Positions 44,443-52,568 of a stretch of 64,000 nucleotides of DNA are shown here, piece by piece. The DNA is from Enhygromyxa salina. GTDB lineage: Bacteria > Myxococcota_A > Polyangia > Nannocystales > Nannocystaceae. The notes beneath the pieces are model-generated. The model worked only from the letters and a program-made list of their open reading frames with translations, was not told the DNA's origin and ran no database searches. The stretch lies in the NCBI RefSeq assembly GCF_002994635.1, contig NZ_PVNL01000030.1:186001-250000 (forward strand), written 5' to 3'. Each line of letters opens with the position of its first letter. Position 1 is the first letter of the stretch. Made by a program: the position numbers and the translations under genes.

Positions 44443-45525
44443 CTAGACCGTGCGCAGCAGCGAGCTGCGCTTGGGTCCGGTCGCGTGCATCTTCGCGGCC
44501 ACCAGCGCGATGTTGGCCGCGGTCTCCAGGAACACCTTGGCGTGCTCGCCATCCGGGGCAGAGTTGACCACCGGGTTCCCGGTCTCGCCGCCCGCGCTGA
44601 CGGTGTTGTCGATCGCGAGCTGGCCGAGCAGCTCCGCGTTGAACTCCTCGGCGAGCCGCTTGCCGCCGCCGCTGCTGAAGATGTGATCCACATGGCCGCA
44701 AGACGGGCAGCGGTAGTGGCTCATGTTCTCGATCAGGCCGAGCAGCGGGATCTCGAGGGTCTTGAACATGTCGACGGCCTTGCGCACGTCGAGCAGCGCC
44801 ACCTCTTGCGGGGTCGTGACGATCACGCCGCCCGTGATCGGGAGCAGCTGCCCGAGCGAGAGCTGCGCGTCGCCGGTTCCGGGCGGCAGATCGATCAGCA
44901 GGTAGTCGAGCTCGCCCCACTCCACGTCCTCGAGGAACTGCTGCAGCAGCTTGTGGATCATGGGACCACGCCAGATCACGGCGCGCCCGGTCTCGACGAA
45001 GAAGTCCACGCTCATGACCGGGATGCCGCGGTGCAGGGCGGGGATGATCTTGGCTCCGCTGACGCTCTTGTCGCACTGCCGGGCGGCGGGACCCATCATC
45101 TTCGGCACGCTCGGTCCGTAGATGTCGGCGTCGAGCAGGCCGACGGAGGCGCCGAGTCGCTGCAGCGCCATCGCGAGGTTGACGGCGACGGTGCTCTTGC
45201 CGACGCCGCCCTTGCCGGCGGCCACGGCGATCACGTTCTTGACGGTGGGCAGCCGATCCAGGTCCTGGCGCGGCGGCTTGCGCGGGACCTTGAGCTGCCA
45301 CGAGATGTTGACCGGCTTGGCGAACGGCTCGAGGGCCGCGCGGACGCGGGACTCGAGCGTGCCCCGCAGTGGGTAGCCTGGGGAGATCAGCGCGAGCTCG
45401 ACGTCGATCGAGTCTCCGACGCTGATCTCGCCGACCTGCCGGGCGCTGACGAGGTCCCGCTCGGTCGCCGGATCTTCGACGGTGCTCAGGGCCTGGCGGA
45501 TGCTGTCGGGCGTGGCGTGAGTCAT
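44443..45525 (-). CDS. mrp: Mrp/ApbC-type iron-sulfur carrier ATPase
   Basis: 360 residues from ATG 45525. N-terminal MIP18/DUF59 domain (about 1-90), then the P-loop ATPase: deviant Walker A GKGGVGKST, switch region LLDADIYGPSVPKMMG, IDLPPGTGDAQLSLGQ, and the cluster-binding YRCPSCGH (CxxC). The family carries 4Fe-4S clusters to target proteins. Divergent from peptide deformylase across a repeat-containing gap of about 205 bases. Confidence 0.95.
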   Translation of the reverse strand: MTHATPDSIRQALSTVEDPATERDLVSARQVGEISVGDSIDVELALISPGYPLRGTLESRVRAALEPFAKPVNISWQLKVPRKPPRQDLDRLPTVKNVIAVAAGKGGVGKSTVAVNLAMALQRLGASVGLLDADIYGPSVPKMMGPAARQCDKSVSGAKIIPALHRGIPVMSVDFFVETGRAVIWRGPMIHKLLQQFLEDVEWGELDYLLIDLPPGTGDAQLSLGQLLPITGGVIVTTPQEVALLDVRKAVDMFKTLEIPLLGLIENMSHYRCPSCGHVDHIFSSGGGKRLAEEFNAELLGQLAIDNTVSAGGETGNPVVNSAPDGEHAKVFLETAANIALVAAKMHATGPKRSSLLRTV

Positions 45526-45623
45526 CTTGGGCTGCGCTTGCGCGGGGGAACCTAACAAGTAACGACCCCCACATCCACTCACCGCGGCCGGGAACGGCGT
45601 GGCGCGACCAGCACCGATCCCCT

Positions 45624-45671
45624 GTGAGAGTTGCCGTGAGAGTTGCCGTGAGAGTCGCCGCGAGACTCTCC
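45624..45671. repeat. Four 12-bp tandem repeats with a hairpin, between mrp and def
   Basis: Units gtgagagttgcc, gtgagagttgcc, gtgagagtcgcc, gcgagactctcc are contiguous. The last two form an inverted repeat GAGAGTC/GACTCTC (45650-45670) with a seven-base loop. The element is in the divergent promoter region and may bind a regulator or shape the def leader. Confidence 0.65.
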
Positions 45672-45730
45672 GCATCTGGCCACTGGCGCGGCTTCGGGCT
45701 ACCCTCGCGCGTCACCTGGACCAGCAAGTC

Positions 45731-46288
45731 ATGGCAGTGCTCGAAGTCGTCAAGTACCCCGATCCGCGCTTGCGCGAGGACACCTTCGTCGTGGAGGCGA
45801 TCACGGAAGACATCCGTCAGCTCGTCCGCGACCTGATCGACACGATGTTCTCGCTCAACGCCGCCGGCATCGCCGCGATCCAGGTTGGCCGGCTCGAGCG
45901 GATCTTCATCATCGACGGCAAGGTCGCAACGGGCTCCGAGACCGCCGACCCGCTGGTGTTCATCAACCCCGAGGTGGTCGAGACCGGCAAGGGCCTGGCG
46001 ATCGCGGAGGAGGGCTGCCTGTCGTTCCCCGACGTGTTCGTGGACGTCAAGCGCCCGCGCTGGGCCAAGCTGCGGGCGATGAACGTCGAGGGCGAGATGT
46101 TCGAGGCCGAGGGCGACGAGCTGTTCGGTCGCGCGCTGCAGCACGAGCACGATCACCTCACGGGCAAGCTGATGATCGATCTGGTCGGCATGGTCAAAAA
46201 AGAGATGATCAAGCGCAAAATGAAGCGCTGGCATTCGCAACACGAAGCAGAGATTACGGACCGCGGCGCGACCGCATCGGCCGAGTGA
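45731..46288 (+). CDS. def: Peptide deformylase
   Basis: Removes the N-formyl group from new polypeptides; Fe/Zn enzyme. 185 residues from ATG 45731. Three motifs in order: GIAAIQVG (usual G-x-G-L-A-A-x-Q, with Ile for Leu), EEGCLSFPDV with the metal-binding Cys, and QHEHDHLTGKL with the HExxH metal site. The C-terminal tail of about 30 charged residues (KKEMIKRKMKRW) is longer than in E. coli. Upstream in-frame extension is only Arg/Ser-rich repeat translation and was not used. Confidence 0.95.
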   Translation: MAVLEVVKYPDPRLREDTFVVEAITEDIRQLVRDLIDTMFSLNAAGIAAIQVGRLERIFIIDGKVATGSETADPLVFINPEVVETGKGLAIAEEGCLSFPDVFVDVKRPRWAKLRAMNVEGEMFEAEGDELFGRALQHEHDHLTGKLMIDLVGMVKKEMIKRKMKRWHSQHEAEITDRGATASAE

Positions 46289-46504
46289 TCTTTAGGTCTG
46301 TGCGACGGTGTACGAGTGGGTCGCTGGTCCCCGTACTGATTTGCAAATCGCGCTGTGGTGAGTCTGTGGGGGCGCCTACAATACGAACGCGCGATTCCGT
46401 CATGAGTGCGGGAAACTGTACTGTCATCGAATTCGTGCGATCAGCGTGCTTTTTTCCGGCAATTTAGATGAGCTTGGAAACACAGCCTGTGCAACTTTGA
46501 TGGC

Positions 46505-47935
46505 GTGAACCGCTTCGCAAAGACCAGTCACGAGTCTCGCCATCAGGTCAGCCGGACAGATCGAAAGCTGACAGCGTCTCACGCCATTGTCATTGGTGGC
46601 AGTGTGGCCGGGCTGTGTGCCGCCGCGGCGCTGGCCAAGAACTTCGGCAAGGTCACCGTGCTCGAGCGCGACGCGCTGCCAGGGCCGGTTCCGCGGCGTG
46701 GCGTCCCGCAGAGCCATCACACCCACGCGCTGCTGGGGCGAGGCCAGGAGATCATGGAGCAGCTGTTCCCGGGCGCATTCGAAGCGCTGCTGGAGGACGG
46801 TGCCAGCGTCAGTGACTTCGGCAAGGATTTTCGCTGGTATCACCATGGCTCGTGGCGGGTTCGTGGCCGGCTCGGCATCGACAGCTGGATGGTCTCGCGT
46901 CCGCTGCTCGAGTCGCACCTTCGCGACTCGCTCACGGCTCGGGGCAACGTGGTGCTGCGCCACGAGTGCCCGGTCGACGCACCGATTCACGACGAAGCCG
47001 GGGGCCGCGTCAAAGGTGTGCGCCTGCGTGATGGCAGCGTGCTCGAGGCCGACCTCGTCGTCGACGCGCTCGGTCGCGGGTCCAAGTCTCCTAAGTGGCT
47101 CGCCGAGTGGGGCTACGGCGAGGTCGAGGAGCACCGGGTCGAGATCGGCATGACCTATGTGTCGGGCCTGTTTGACGTGGCCGACGCGGGCTACCCCGAC
47201 GACGGGTTGATGCTCTACCCACAGGCGCCCGACAACCATCGTGGCGGCATCGCGCTTCGCGTCGAGGGTGGGCGCATGATGGTGACGCTGTTTGGCTACC
47301 ACGGCGATCGGGCGCCCATGGACCACGCCGGCTTCGTGGAGTGGTCCAAGACGCTGCCCGAGCTGCAGCTGCATCGGTTGCTCGCGCGCTCGCGGCTGAT
47401 CGGCGAGCTTCGCCAGCACACCATGCCGTACCAGCAGCGTCGCGGCTACGCAGGCATGCGCATGCCCGCCGGGTACGTGGTCATGGGTGACGCGCTGTGC
47501 AGCTTCGACCCGAGCTTTGGCCAGGGCATGACCACCGCGGCGATGCAGGCGGAGCTGCTCGTGCAGCTGCGGCCTGGCCAGCGGACGGCTCGCATGCAGC
47601 GTCGCATCGCGCGGGTCACAGACGTGCCGTGGCTGCTGACCTCCACCGATGCGTCTTGCTGGCCGGAGAACCACGATGAGGTGTCGACCGGGGCGACGGT
47701 GCTGCAGCGCTACCTCAAGCGGGTGTTCGAGCTCGCGTCGCACGATCTCGAGGTGTATCGGACGCTCTCCGAGGTGATGCACTTCATGAACCCGGTGTCC
47801 CACTTGTTCCGACCCCGGGTGCTGTGGGGTGTGCTGTTCGGCCAGCGCAATTCGGGGCGGAGGCAGATGCGCTCCGGTCCGAGCGAGCTCGCGGTCGCCC
47901 CCGAGCTCTCGGGCGTGCGCCGCACGGGCTACTGA
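46505..47935 (+). CDS. FAD-dependent monooxygenase/oxidoreductase (PHBH/epoxidase-like)
   Basis: 476 residues from GTG 46505. N-terminal dinucleotide site AIVIGGSVAGLCAAAALAKN, followed by TVLERDALPG; the second FAD block is GDALCSFDPSFGQGMTTAAM, and DALGRGSKSPKWL lies between. This group includes aromatic hydroxylases, halogenase-like and epoxidase-like enzymes. No carrier or cluster gene suggests a biosynthetic pathway nearby. Upstream 46289-46504 is a 216-base AT-richer gap without visible genes. The 3' end overlaps the convergent ExbD-like gene by seven bases. Confidence 0.88.
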   Translation: MNRFAKTSHESRHQVSRTDRKLTASHAIVIGGSVAGLCAAAALAKNFGKVTVLERDALPGPVPRRGVPQSHHTHALLGRGQEIMEQLFPGAFEALLEDGASVSDFGKDFRWYHHGSWRVRGRLGIDSWMVSRPLLESHLRDSLTARGNVVLRHECPVDAPIHDEAGGRVKGVRLRDGSVLEADLVVDALGRGSKSPKWLAEWGYGEVEEHRVEIGMTYVSGLFDVADAGYPDDGLMLYPQAPDNHRGGIALRVEGGRMMVTLFGYHGDRAPMDHAGFVEWSKTLPELQLHRLLARSRLIGELRQHTMPYQQRRGYAGMRMPAGYVVMGDALCSFDPSFGQGMTTAAMQAELLVQLRPGQRTARMQRRIARVTDVPWLLTSTDASCWPENHDEVSTGATVLQRYLKRVFELASHDLEVYRTLSEVMHFMNPVSHLFRPRVLWGVLFGQRNSGRRQMRSGPSELAVAPELSGVRRTGY

Positions 47936-48687
47936 GGCTCGAGGGCCAGCGGTTCCCGGGCCAGCAGCGGGCACTGCAGCGGGCCAGCGGCGACGCCGTT
48001 GTCGTACACGTAGTGGTCGCGCAGGCGTGATTGCAGCAGCTGCGCAAAGTCCTTGGTCAGCTGATAGCTGGCCGGCTTGTCCTGCTGCAACAAGATGATC
48101 GCGTAGCCCTCGCGGGTCTGCTTGAGGCTCTCGCGCAGGCCGTTGGCGCCCTCGTCGAACCAGTCAGCCTGGGCGATCCGCGAGTAGGGGACCTCGCCGC
48201 AGCGCCGCCACTCGCCGATTGGTGGATCAGCGCGAAAGCAGCAGTGGTTGATCACCCGGCCCGACTCGAGGTCGACCTCGCCGCCGATCTCGATCTGAAA
48301 CACCGCGATGTTGGACAGCAGCTGGTCTTGCATCACCGCGATCTCGGCCTGCTCGCGCCGCTCGGGATCGGCCGCGGGGCACAGGGGATCGTCGGCGCCA
48401 CGTGGGCCGCACGCGCGCTGGTAGTCGGCGAGCTCGGCCTCGAGCTGCGTGGCACGATCTCGTTGCTGAGCCTGGACCTCGACCTGGGCGGCCAGGACGC
48501 TGGCGCGGGCGGCCTCGGCCGCGTGCATCACCTGAGCCTCGAGGAGCTTGGCCTGCAGCTCGTCGACCTCGCGGATCGTGCTGTCGAGCTCGCTCTCTTG
48601 CACGGTTGCGAACACGAACAGCACGACCATGAACACGTCGAGCAGCGGGAGCATGTCGAGGCTGCGCTTGCGCATCGACCGGCTCAC
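47929..48687 (-). CDS. ExbD/TolR-like membrane protein with coiled coil (motor operon gene 3)
   Basis: 252 residues. A single N-terminal membrane helix in SLDMLPLLDVFMVVLFVFAT, with the conserved D-x-L/F-x-x-L-x-x-F pattern of the ExbD/TolR helix (Asp of LLDVF is the proton-path residue). A periplasmic coiled coil follows (REVDELQAKLLEAQVMHAAE). The remaining C-terminal domain has four cysteines and is not ExbD-like. Start overlaps the ExbB-like stop (ATGA, 48684-48687). Likely works with the ExbB-like protein as a proton-driven motor. Confidence 0.82.
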   Translation of the reverse strand: MSRSMRKRSLDMLPLLDVFMVVLFVFATVQESELDSTIREVDELQAKLLEAQVMHAAEAARASVLAAQVEVQAQQRDRATQLEAELADYQRACGPRGADDPLCPAADPERREQAEIAVMQDQLLSNIAVFQIEIGGEVDLESGRVINHCCFRADPPIGEWRRCGEVPYSRIAQADWFDEGANGLRESLKQTREGYAIILLQQDKPASYQLTKDFAQLLQSRLRDHYVYDNGVAAGPLQCPLLAREPLALEPQ

Positions 48688-49268
48688 TTTGATTGAACGG
48701 GCCCCTGGTCCGAGCGCTGCTCGAGCCCCTCGAGCAACGCCATCCGCACATGCAGGCGCGCGCGCTCGATCAGGCTCTCACACGTGCCCGCGACCGCCGA
48801 GAGCATGAGCGCGCCGATCAGCCCCCAGAACGTGGTCCCGAGCGCCGTCGGCAGCCGCGCGCGGAATCCCTCGAGATCGGTGGGATCCGAGCTGAGCAGG
48901 GCGAACACGGTGCCGAGGATGCCCAGGTGCACGGCGAACTGAGCGAAGCGCTCGATCCACGCGATCCGCTCGTTCAGTCGCACGAGCGCGCGGGCGGCCG
49001 GGCCGGCTCGAGACGGACCTTTGCCGTCGAGCAGACGGGTGATCTCTTCGAAGCTGAGATCGACGACCGGCGCGGCCTCGAGCCGCCTGCGGATCGGGTG
49101 GTCGTCAGCGAGCTGGCCGGCGATCTGGCGCAGGACCTCGAGCGCGCCAACGACCTGGTCGAAGGCTTGCTGACCCTGGCGAAACCACAGCGCGGAGGTC
49201 CCGGTCATGCCGAGCACGGCGGCGAGCACCAGCACCGAGAGCGGATCGAAGAGGGTCGAGATCCCCAT
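48684..49268 (-). CDS. ExbB/TolQ/MotA-like proton channel protein (motor operon gene 2)
   Basis: 194 residues. N-terminal helix PLSVLVLAAVLGMTGTSALW, a cytoplasmic segment, and two later helices, FAVHLGILGTVFALLS and the classic LPTALGTTFWGLIGALMLSA block, where GTT and small residues mark the ExbB/TolQ pore helices. The usual Glu/Thr of TolQ helix III is present as T-T-F-W. Energises outer-membrane processes with ExbD-type partners. Three bases separate it from gene 1. Confidence 0.88.
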   Translation of the reverse strand: MGISTLFDPLSVLVLAAVLGMTGTSALWFRQGQQAFDQVVGALEVLRQIAGQLADDHPIRRRLEAAPVVDLSFEEITRLLDGKGPSRAGPAARALVRLNERIAWIERFAQFAVHLGILGTVFALLSSDPTDLEGFRARLPTALGTTFWGLIGALMLSAVAGTCESLIERARLHVRMALLEGLEQRSDQGPVQSK

Positions 49269-49271
49269 CGC

Positions 49272-49724
49272 TCACTCGCGGTTGATCGCGACCTTCTCGA
49301 TGCCCTTGGACTTCAGGCAGTCGGTCATCGCAATGACCGATCCGTGCGACGCCTCTTTGACGTCGAGGATCGCGTCGTCGACCCCCTCGAACAGCTCGCC
49401 GCGCTCGCAGACGCTGGCGCAGTCGGCCGCGGGCGCGCCGTCGATCGAGCAGCCGTGCACGTCGATCGTGACCTTCAGGGTCTTGTCGACGGCTTGCTTC
49501 GGCTCCGGCGGGACCGGCTCGGGTACCGGCGGCGCTTGCTCGGCCTGCTCGACCGGCTCGGCCTGCTCGGCGTCACCCTCGGCGTCACCCGACGAGCCGA
49601 TTCCGAACCCGGGGATGCAGTCCGACAGCCACAGGGCGACGAGCGCCACGACGGCCAGCAACGCGCCGAGCACCGTCGTGCGCCCGCCACTGCCCTTGCG
49701 TTTGCGCTCTTGCTTGTCGGCCAT
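49272..49724 (-). CDS. Membrane protein with ExbD-like periplasmic domain (motor operon gene 1)
   Basis: 150 residues from ATG 49724. Basic start, one membrane helix (TTVLGALLAVVALVALWLSD), an acidic/Pro-rich spacer (EQAEPVEQAEQAPPVPEPVP, as in TonB), then a domain ending DAILDVKEASHGSVIAMTDC and LKSKGIEKVAINRE. The last block follows the ExbD/TolR periplasmic pattern I-x-A-D-x-x-x-x-Y-x-x-V-x-x-x-M-D-x-x-x-x-x-G-I-x-x-V. So ExbD functions look split between this gene (periplasmic domain) and 47929-48687 (membrane Asp helix). Cys residues in HGCSIDGAPAADCASVC are extra. Confidence 0.75.
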   Translation of the reverse strand: MADKQERKRKGSGGRTTVLGALLAVVALVALWLSDCIPGFGIGSSGDAEGDAEQAEPVEQAEQAPPVPEPVPPEPKQAVDKTLKVTIDVHGCSIDGAPAADCASVCERGELFEGVDDAILDVKEASHGSVIAMTDCLKSKGIEKVAINRE

Positions 49725-49952
49725 GCGACGCGAAGATCGCCCGAAGGCCCGCACAGATCAACCGACCCGAGCCGCACAACTGTCGGCGCTGGTCCTGGAG
49801 TCAAACGCGCAGCCCCTACGCCTCGCAGCGAATTTGGCGGGCGACGCACCGAGCCCCATGTCTATTCAGTTGCGGCCCAAACCCCGAAAACAGCCACTGA
49901 GGGGGCTGTCCGAGCCCTTGCGATCGTCTCTCGCTCATGCGAGTCAATCCGG

Positions 49953-51380
49953 GTGCGCGTCCGATTGGGACTGATTGTGGGCTTCGTCGTCGGCCTCGCG
50001 GCGCCGTTTGTGGCGCCGAGCCTCGTGAGCGCTGGTGGCTGTCCAGACGGTGGCGAGATGATCGAGCACGAGATCGCGAGCGGTCAGACGCTCAGCGGGA
50101 TCGCGGTCAAGCATGGGGTCAGCCAGCGCTCGATCGAGCGCTCCAACCCCGGCCTCGACCCCAACAAGATCCGCGAAGGTCAGAAGCTGAAGATCTGCCT
50201 GCCGAAGCCAGACAGCGGCTCGGGCTCATCCAAGTCGAAGTCGAGCGACAGCGGCAAGTCCTGCGGTGGCGGCAAGACCATCGCGACCCACGAGGTCAGC
50301 TCGGGCGACACGCTCAGCGGGATCGCGGCCCAGTACGACGTCAGCACCGACACGGTGGTCTCGCGCAACCCCAAGCTCAAGAAGGACCCCAACTCGCTTC
50401 GGGTCGGTCAAGAGCTGTTGATCTGCCTGGAGACCAAGAAGACCAAGAACAGCAAGACCTGTGGGTATCGCACGCCGCTGCACTCCCACGTGGTCGTCCC
50501 CGGTGAGAACCTGGGGGAGATCGCGGGACGCTATGGGGTTCGGCGGGCCGATCTGATCAAGCTCAACAGCTCGCTCCGGTCCAACGCCAACCTGCTCAGC
50601 GTCGGGCAGAAGCTGCGCGTGTGCCCAGAGATCGCCCCGCGCGATCGCACCAAGCTCGAGTACACGGTGAAGTCGGGCGACACGCTCGGGGACATCGCCG
50701 AGAAGTACGGGCTCACGACCGGCGAGCTGCTCGGGTTTCAGCGCGGCAAGCTCAAGGACGCCAACGACCTCCAGGTCGGCAAGACCCTCGTCGTCTACAA
50801 GGAGGGCTCGGTGCTGCCCGGCTTCGGTGGGTTCGACGACGACACTGGCGTGCTCCCCAGCGGCGTCCAGATGCCCTCGGGCAAGTACTACGTGGTCAAG
50901 AACCCCGGCCTGTCGTGGGGCACGGGCGACACCGTGCGCCTGATTCAGACGGCGATCTCCTCGTACCGCGGCGTGTGGCGCAGCTCGCCGCAGATCCACG
51001 TGGGCGACATCTCCAAGAAGGGCGGCGGCAAGTTCCCGCCGCACCGCAGCCACCAGCACGGCAAGGACGTCGACATGGGCTACGTGCTCAAGGGCGACAA
51101 GGCTGATGAGACCAAGTTCATCAGCGCCAACGCCAGCAACCTAGACGTCGCGCGGACCTGGGATCTGATCCAGGCGTTCCTCGATACCGACGAGATCAAG
51201 TACATCTTCATGGATTACTCGATCCAGAAGCTGCTGTACGAGCACGCCGAGAAGAAGGGGGTCTCGCGCGACACCCTCGACGAGCTGTTCCAGTACCCAC
51301 GCGGCAAGAATCGCGGACACGGGATGATCCGTCACTCCAAGGGCCACGTGAACCACTTTCACGTCCGCTTCCGCAAATAG
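49953..51380 (+). CDS. LysM-repeat protein with penicillin-insensitive murein endopeptidase (MepA, M74) domain
   Basis: 475 residues from GTG 49953, the start that gives a signal peptide MRVRLGLIVGFVVGLAAPFV. Four LysM modules (about 36-83, 115-160, 175-222, 232-280), for example IASGQTLSGIAVKHGVSQRS and VKSGDTLGDIAEKYGLTTGE, bind peptidoglycan. The C-terminal 165 residues match MepA: VGDISKKGGGKFPPHRSHQH, KDVDMGY and the HVNHFHVRFRK end supply the zinc ligands (His/Asp). MepA cleaves D-Ala-meso-DAP cross-links. Four LysM plus MepA is more elaborate than the E. coli enzyme. Divergent from the motor operon. Confidence 0.93.
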   Translation: MRVRLGLIVGFVVGLAAPFVAPSLVSAGGCPDGGEMIEHEIASGQTLSGIAVKHGVSQRSIERSNPGLDPNKIREGQKLKICLPKPDSGSGSSKSKSSDSGKSCGGGKTIATHEVSSGDTLSGIAAQYDVSTDTVVSRNPKLKKDPNSLRVGQELLICLETKKTKNSKTCGYRTPLHSHVVVPGENLGEIAGRYGVRRADLIKLNSSLRSNANLLSVGQKLRVCPEIAPRDRTKLEYTVKSGDTLGDIAEKYGLTTGELLGFQRGKLKDANDLQVGKTLVVYKEGSVLPGFGGFDDDTGVLPSGVQMPSGKYYVVKNPGLSWGTGDTVRLIQTAISSYRGVWRSSPQIHVGDISKKGGGKFPPHRSHQHGKDVDMGYVLKGDKADETKFISANASNLDVARTWDLIQAFLDTDEIKYIFMDYSIQKLLYEHAEKKGVSRDTLDELFQYPRGKNRGHGMIRHSKGHVNHFHVRFRK

Positions 51381-51400
51381 CGGCGGCGTTAAACGAAAAA

Positions 51401-51420
51401 GGGGCCGACGAATCGGCCCC
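51401..51420 (-). terminator. Intrinsic terminator of the cold-shock gene
   Basis: GGGGCCGA and TCGGCCCC form a perfect 8-bp stem. Read on the minus strand the loop is TTCG, the stable UUCG tetraloop, and TTTTTCG follows, giving the classic hairpin plus U-tract 30 bases after the cold-shock stop codon. On the plus strand it lies 20 bases after the MepA stop but lacks a U-tract. Confidence 0.85.
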
Positions 51421-51449
51421 TCTTCAGCGCGTGAGCGCCTTCGGATCCT

Positions 51450-51653
51450 CTAGTCTTGGAGGACGCGAACGTTTTCGGCGCGGGGGCCCTTGGGGCCTTC
51501 ACCCGCGTTGAAAGAAACCTTCTGGCCTTCGCGGAGCTCATCGAAGCGGGCGCCCTCGACGTTGGACATGTGGAAGAACATGTCTTTGCCTGTACCAGTG
51601 TCGATGAATCCGAAGCCCTTGTCCGTGAGACGCTTGATCTTGCCTTCTGCCAT
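51450..51653 (-). CDS. Cold-shock domain protein (Csp family)
   Basis: 67 residues, the usual Csp length. RNP1 is KGFGFID and RNP2 appears as MFFHMS (usually VFVHFS), with the N-terminal MAEGKIKRL in place of the common M-x-x-G-x-V-K-W-F. It binds single-stranded nucleic acid and prevents RNA structure. A ribosome-binding site CAGGA is followed by eight A just before the ATG (51654-51661). The 411-base upstream gap could hold a long 5' leader, as in many csp genes. Confidence 0.93.
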   Translation of the reverse strand: MAEGKIKRLTDKGFGFIDTGTGKDMFFHMSNVEGARFDELREGQKVSFNAGEGPKGPRAENVRVLQD

Positions 51654-52064
51654 TTTTTTTTCCTGAAAGAGTGTCTCGCAACGCCTTCGCCATCCAAGGG
51701 GAGGCACGGACCTTGCGAGGGAGGCGTGTACGTGAATTGCGGGCCCGTGTCCACTGTCGTTGGCGGCGCCGCGGCGGCTTCTTGCGATCCTGGCACGCGC
51801 GAACATCGCGTTCTGGCTGGGCGAGTGACGCGCTGGGTCCCCCGGACGGTCCACCATTGCGTGATGCTACGCCATGGGGAACGCACTTTGGCAGAATTCA
51901 CGCACACTCCGCGTCCTTGGGTGCCGCGTCCTCTATAGCGTATGCGCGCCACCCGGGCGCCGAACGGGAGCCGAGGTGCCGCGTCGACTGCCGCGTGCGT
52001 CAACGTGTGCTGCGGTGAAGTCGCCCGGGCTTCGGCCAAACGGAGCGAAGTGTTGGTGGCCTGA
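51654..52064. other. Upstream region of the cold-shock gene
   Basis: 411 bases without a convincing gene. On the minus strand a CTATAG element at 51933-51938 could be part of a -10 box, and there is the poly-A/RBS stretch next to the csp start. Composition is less GC-biased at codon third positions, so it is probably leader and promoter. Confidence 0.4.
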
Positions 52065-52331
52065 TCAGGGCACTGCGTCGGCCGAGTCTGCGTCGGCCGC
52101 GAGCAGGCGGCGGAGCAGGGCGGCGCTGTGGCGCTGGTTCCACCAGTCGACGACGGTGAGCCACGCCACGATCCCCAGCAGCACCACGCTCACGACCAAG
52201 CCCCCTGTGAGCGGTCCGATCGTGGCCCCAGCCAGCGCGCCCAGTGGACCGGCAGCTGTCGCCCCGATCCATGTGCCAGCGACGGCGCCGACGACCAGCG
52301 CGGAGACCATCGCCAGCTCGACCAGGTTCAT
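52065..52331 (-). CDS. Small membrane protein of unknown function
   Basis: 88 residues from ATG 52331. Two hydrophobic segments, MNLVELAMVSALVVGAVAGT and LVVSVVLLGIVAWLTVVDWW, separated by a glycine-rich GATAAGPLGALAGATIGP stretch, which resembles glycine-zipper membrane proteins. The C-terminal 25 residues are charged (NQRHSAALLRRLLAAD). Longer frames upstream on this strand are shadows of the kinase gene. Codon bias supports it as real; no family assigned. Confidence 0.55.
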   Translation of the reverse strand: MNLVELAMVSALVVGAVAGTWIGATAAGPLGALAGATIGPLTGGLVVSVVLLGIVAWLTVVDWWNQRHSAALLRRLLAADADSADAVP

Positions 52332-52568
52332 CGAGCGTCTCCGTGGATGTCGAACTCGGGGCGAAGCCGGGACCCGTGCGTGTCTGCTGCCTGCATCACG
52401 CGGGCTCTCTACAAGAACCGGTCCGCCAAAAACATCGAGAGATTCGGGGCAGGGTCCGGCCGCTCGTGGACATGCTGTCACCCCGACTGCGCCCACGGTG
52501 GACGTCGTGGCGAGCGCGCGCGCGGTCGACTCTGCTAGCCGGCCTGCTAGAGTGCCGCCGTCAGCCGC

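Noticed and set aside
43838..46243. 801-codon minus-strand frame over mrp and neighbours
   Set aside because: Arg-rich in its middle, overlaps mrp in another frame on the same strand; the mrp protein is clearly the real one.
48693..49952. Upstream extension of the LysM-MepA frame
   Set aside because: This part is antisense to the ExbB and ExbD-like genes and has no homologous domain; the GTG at 49953 starts a signal peptide.
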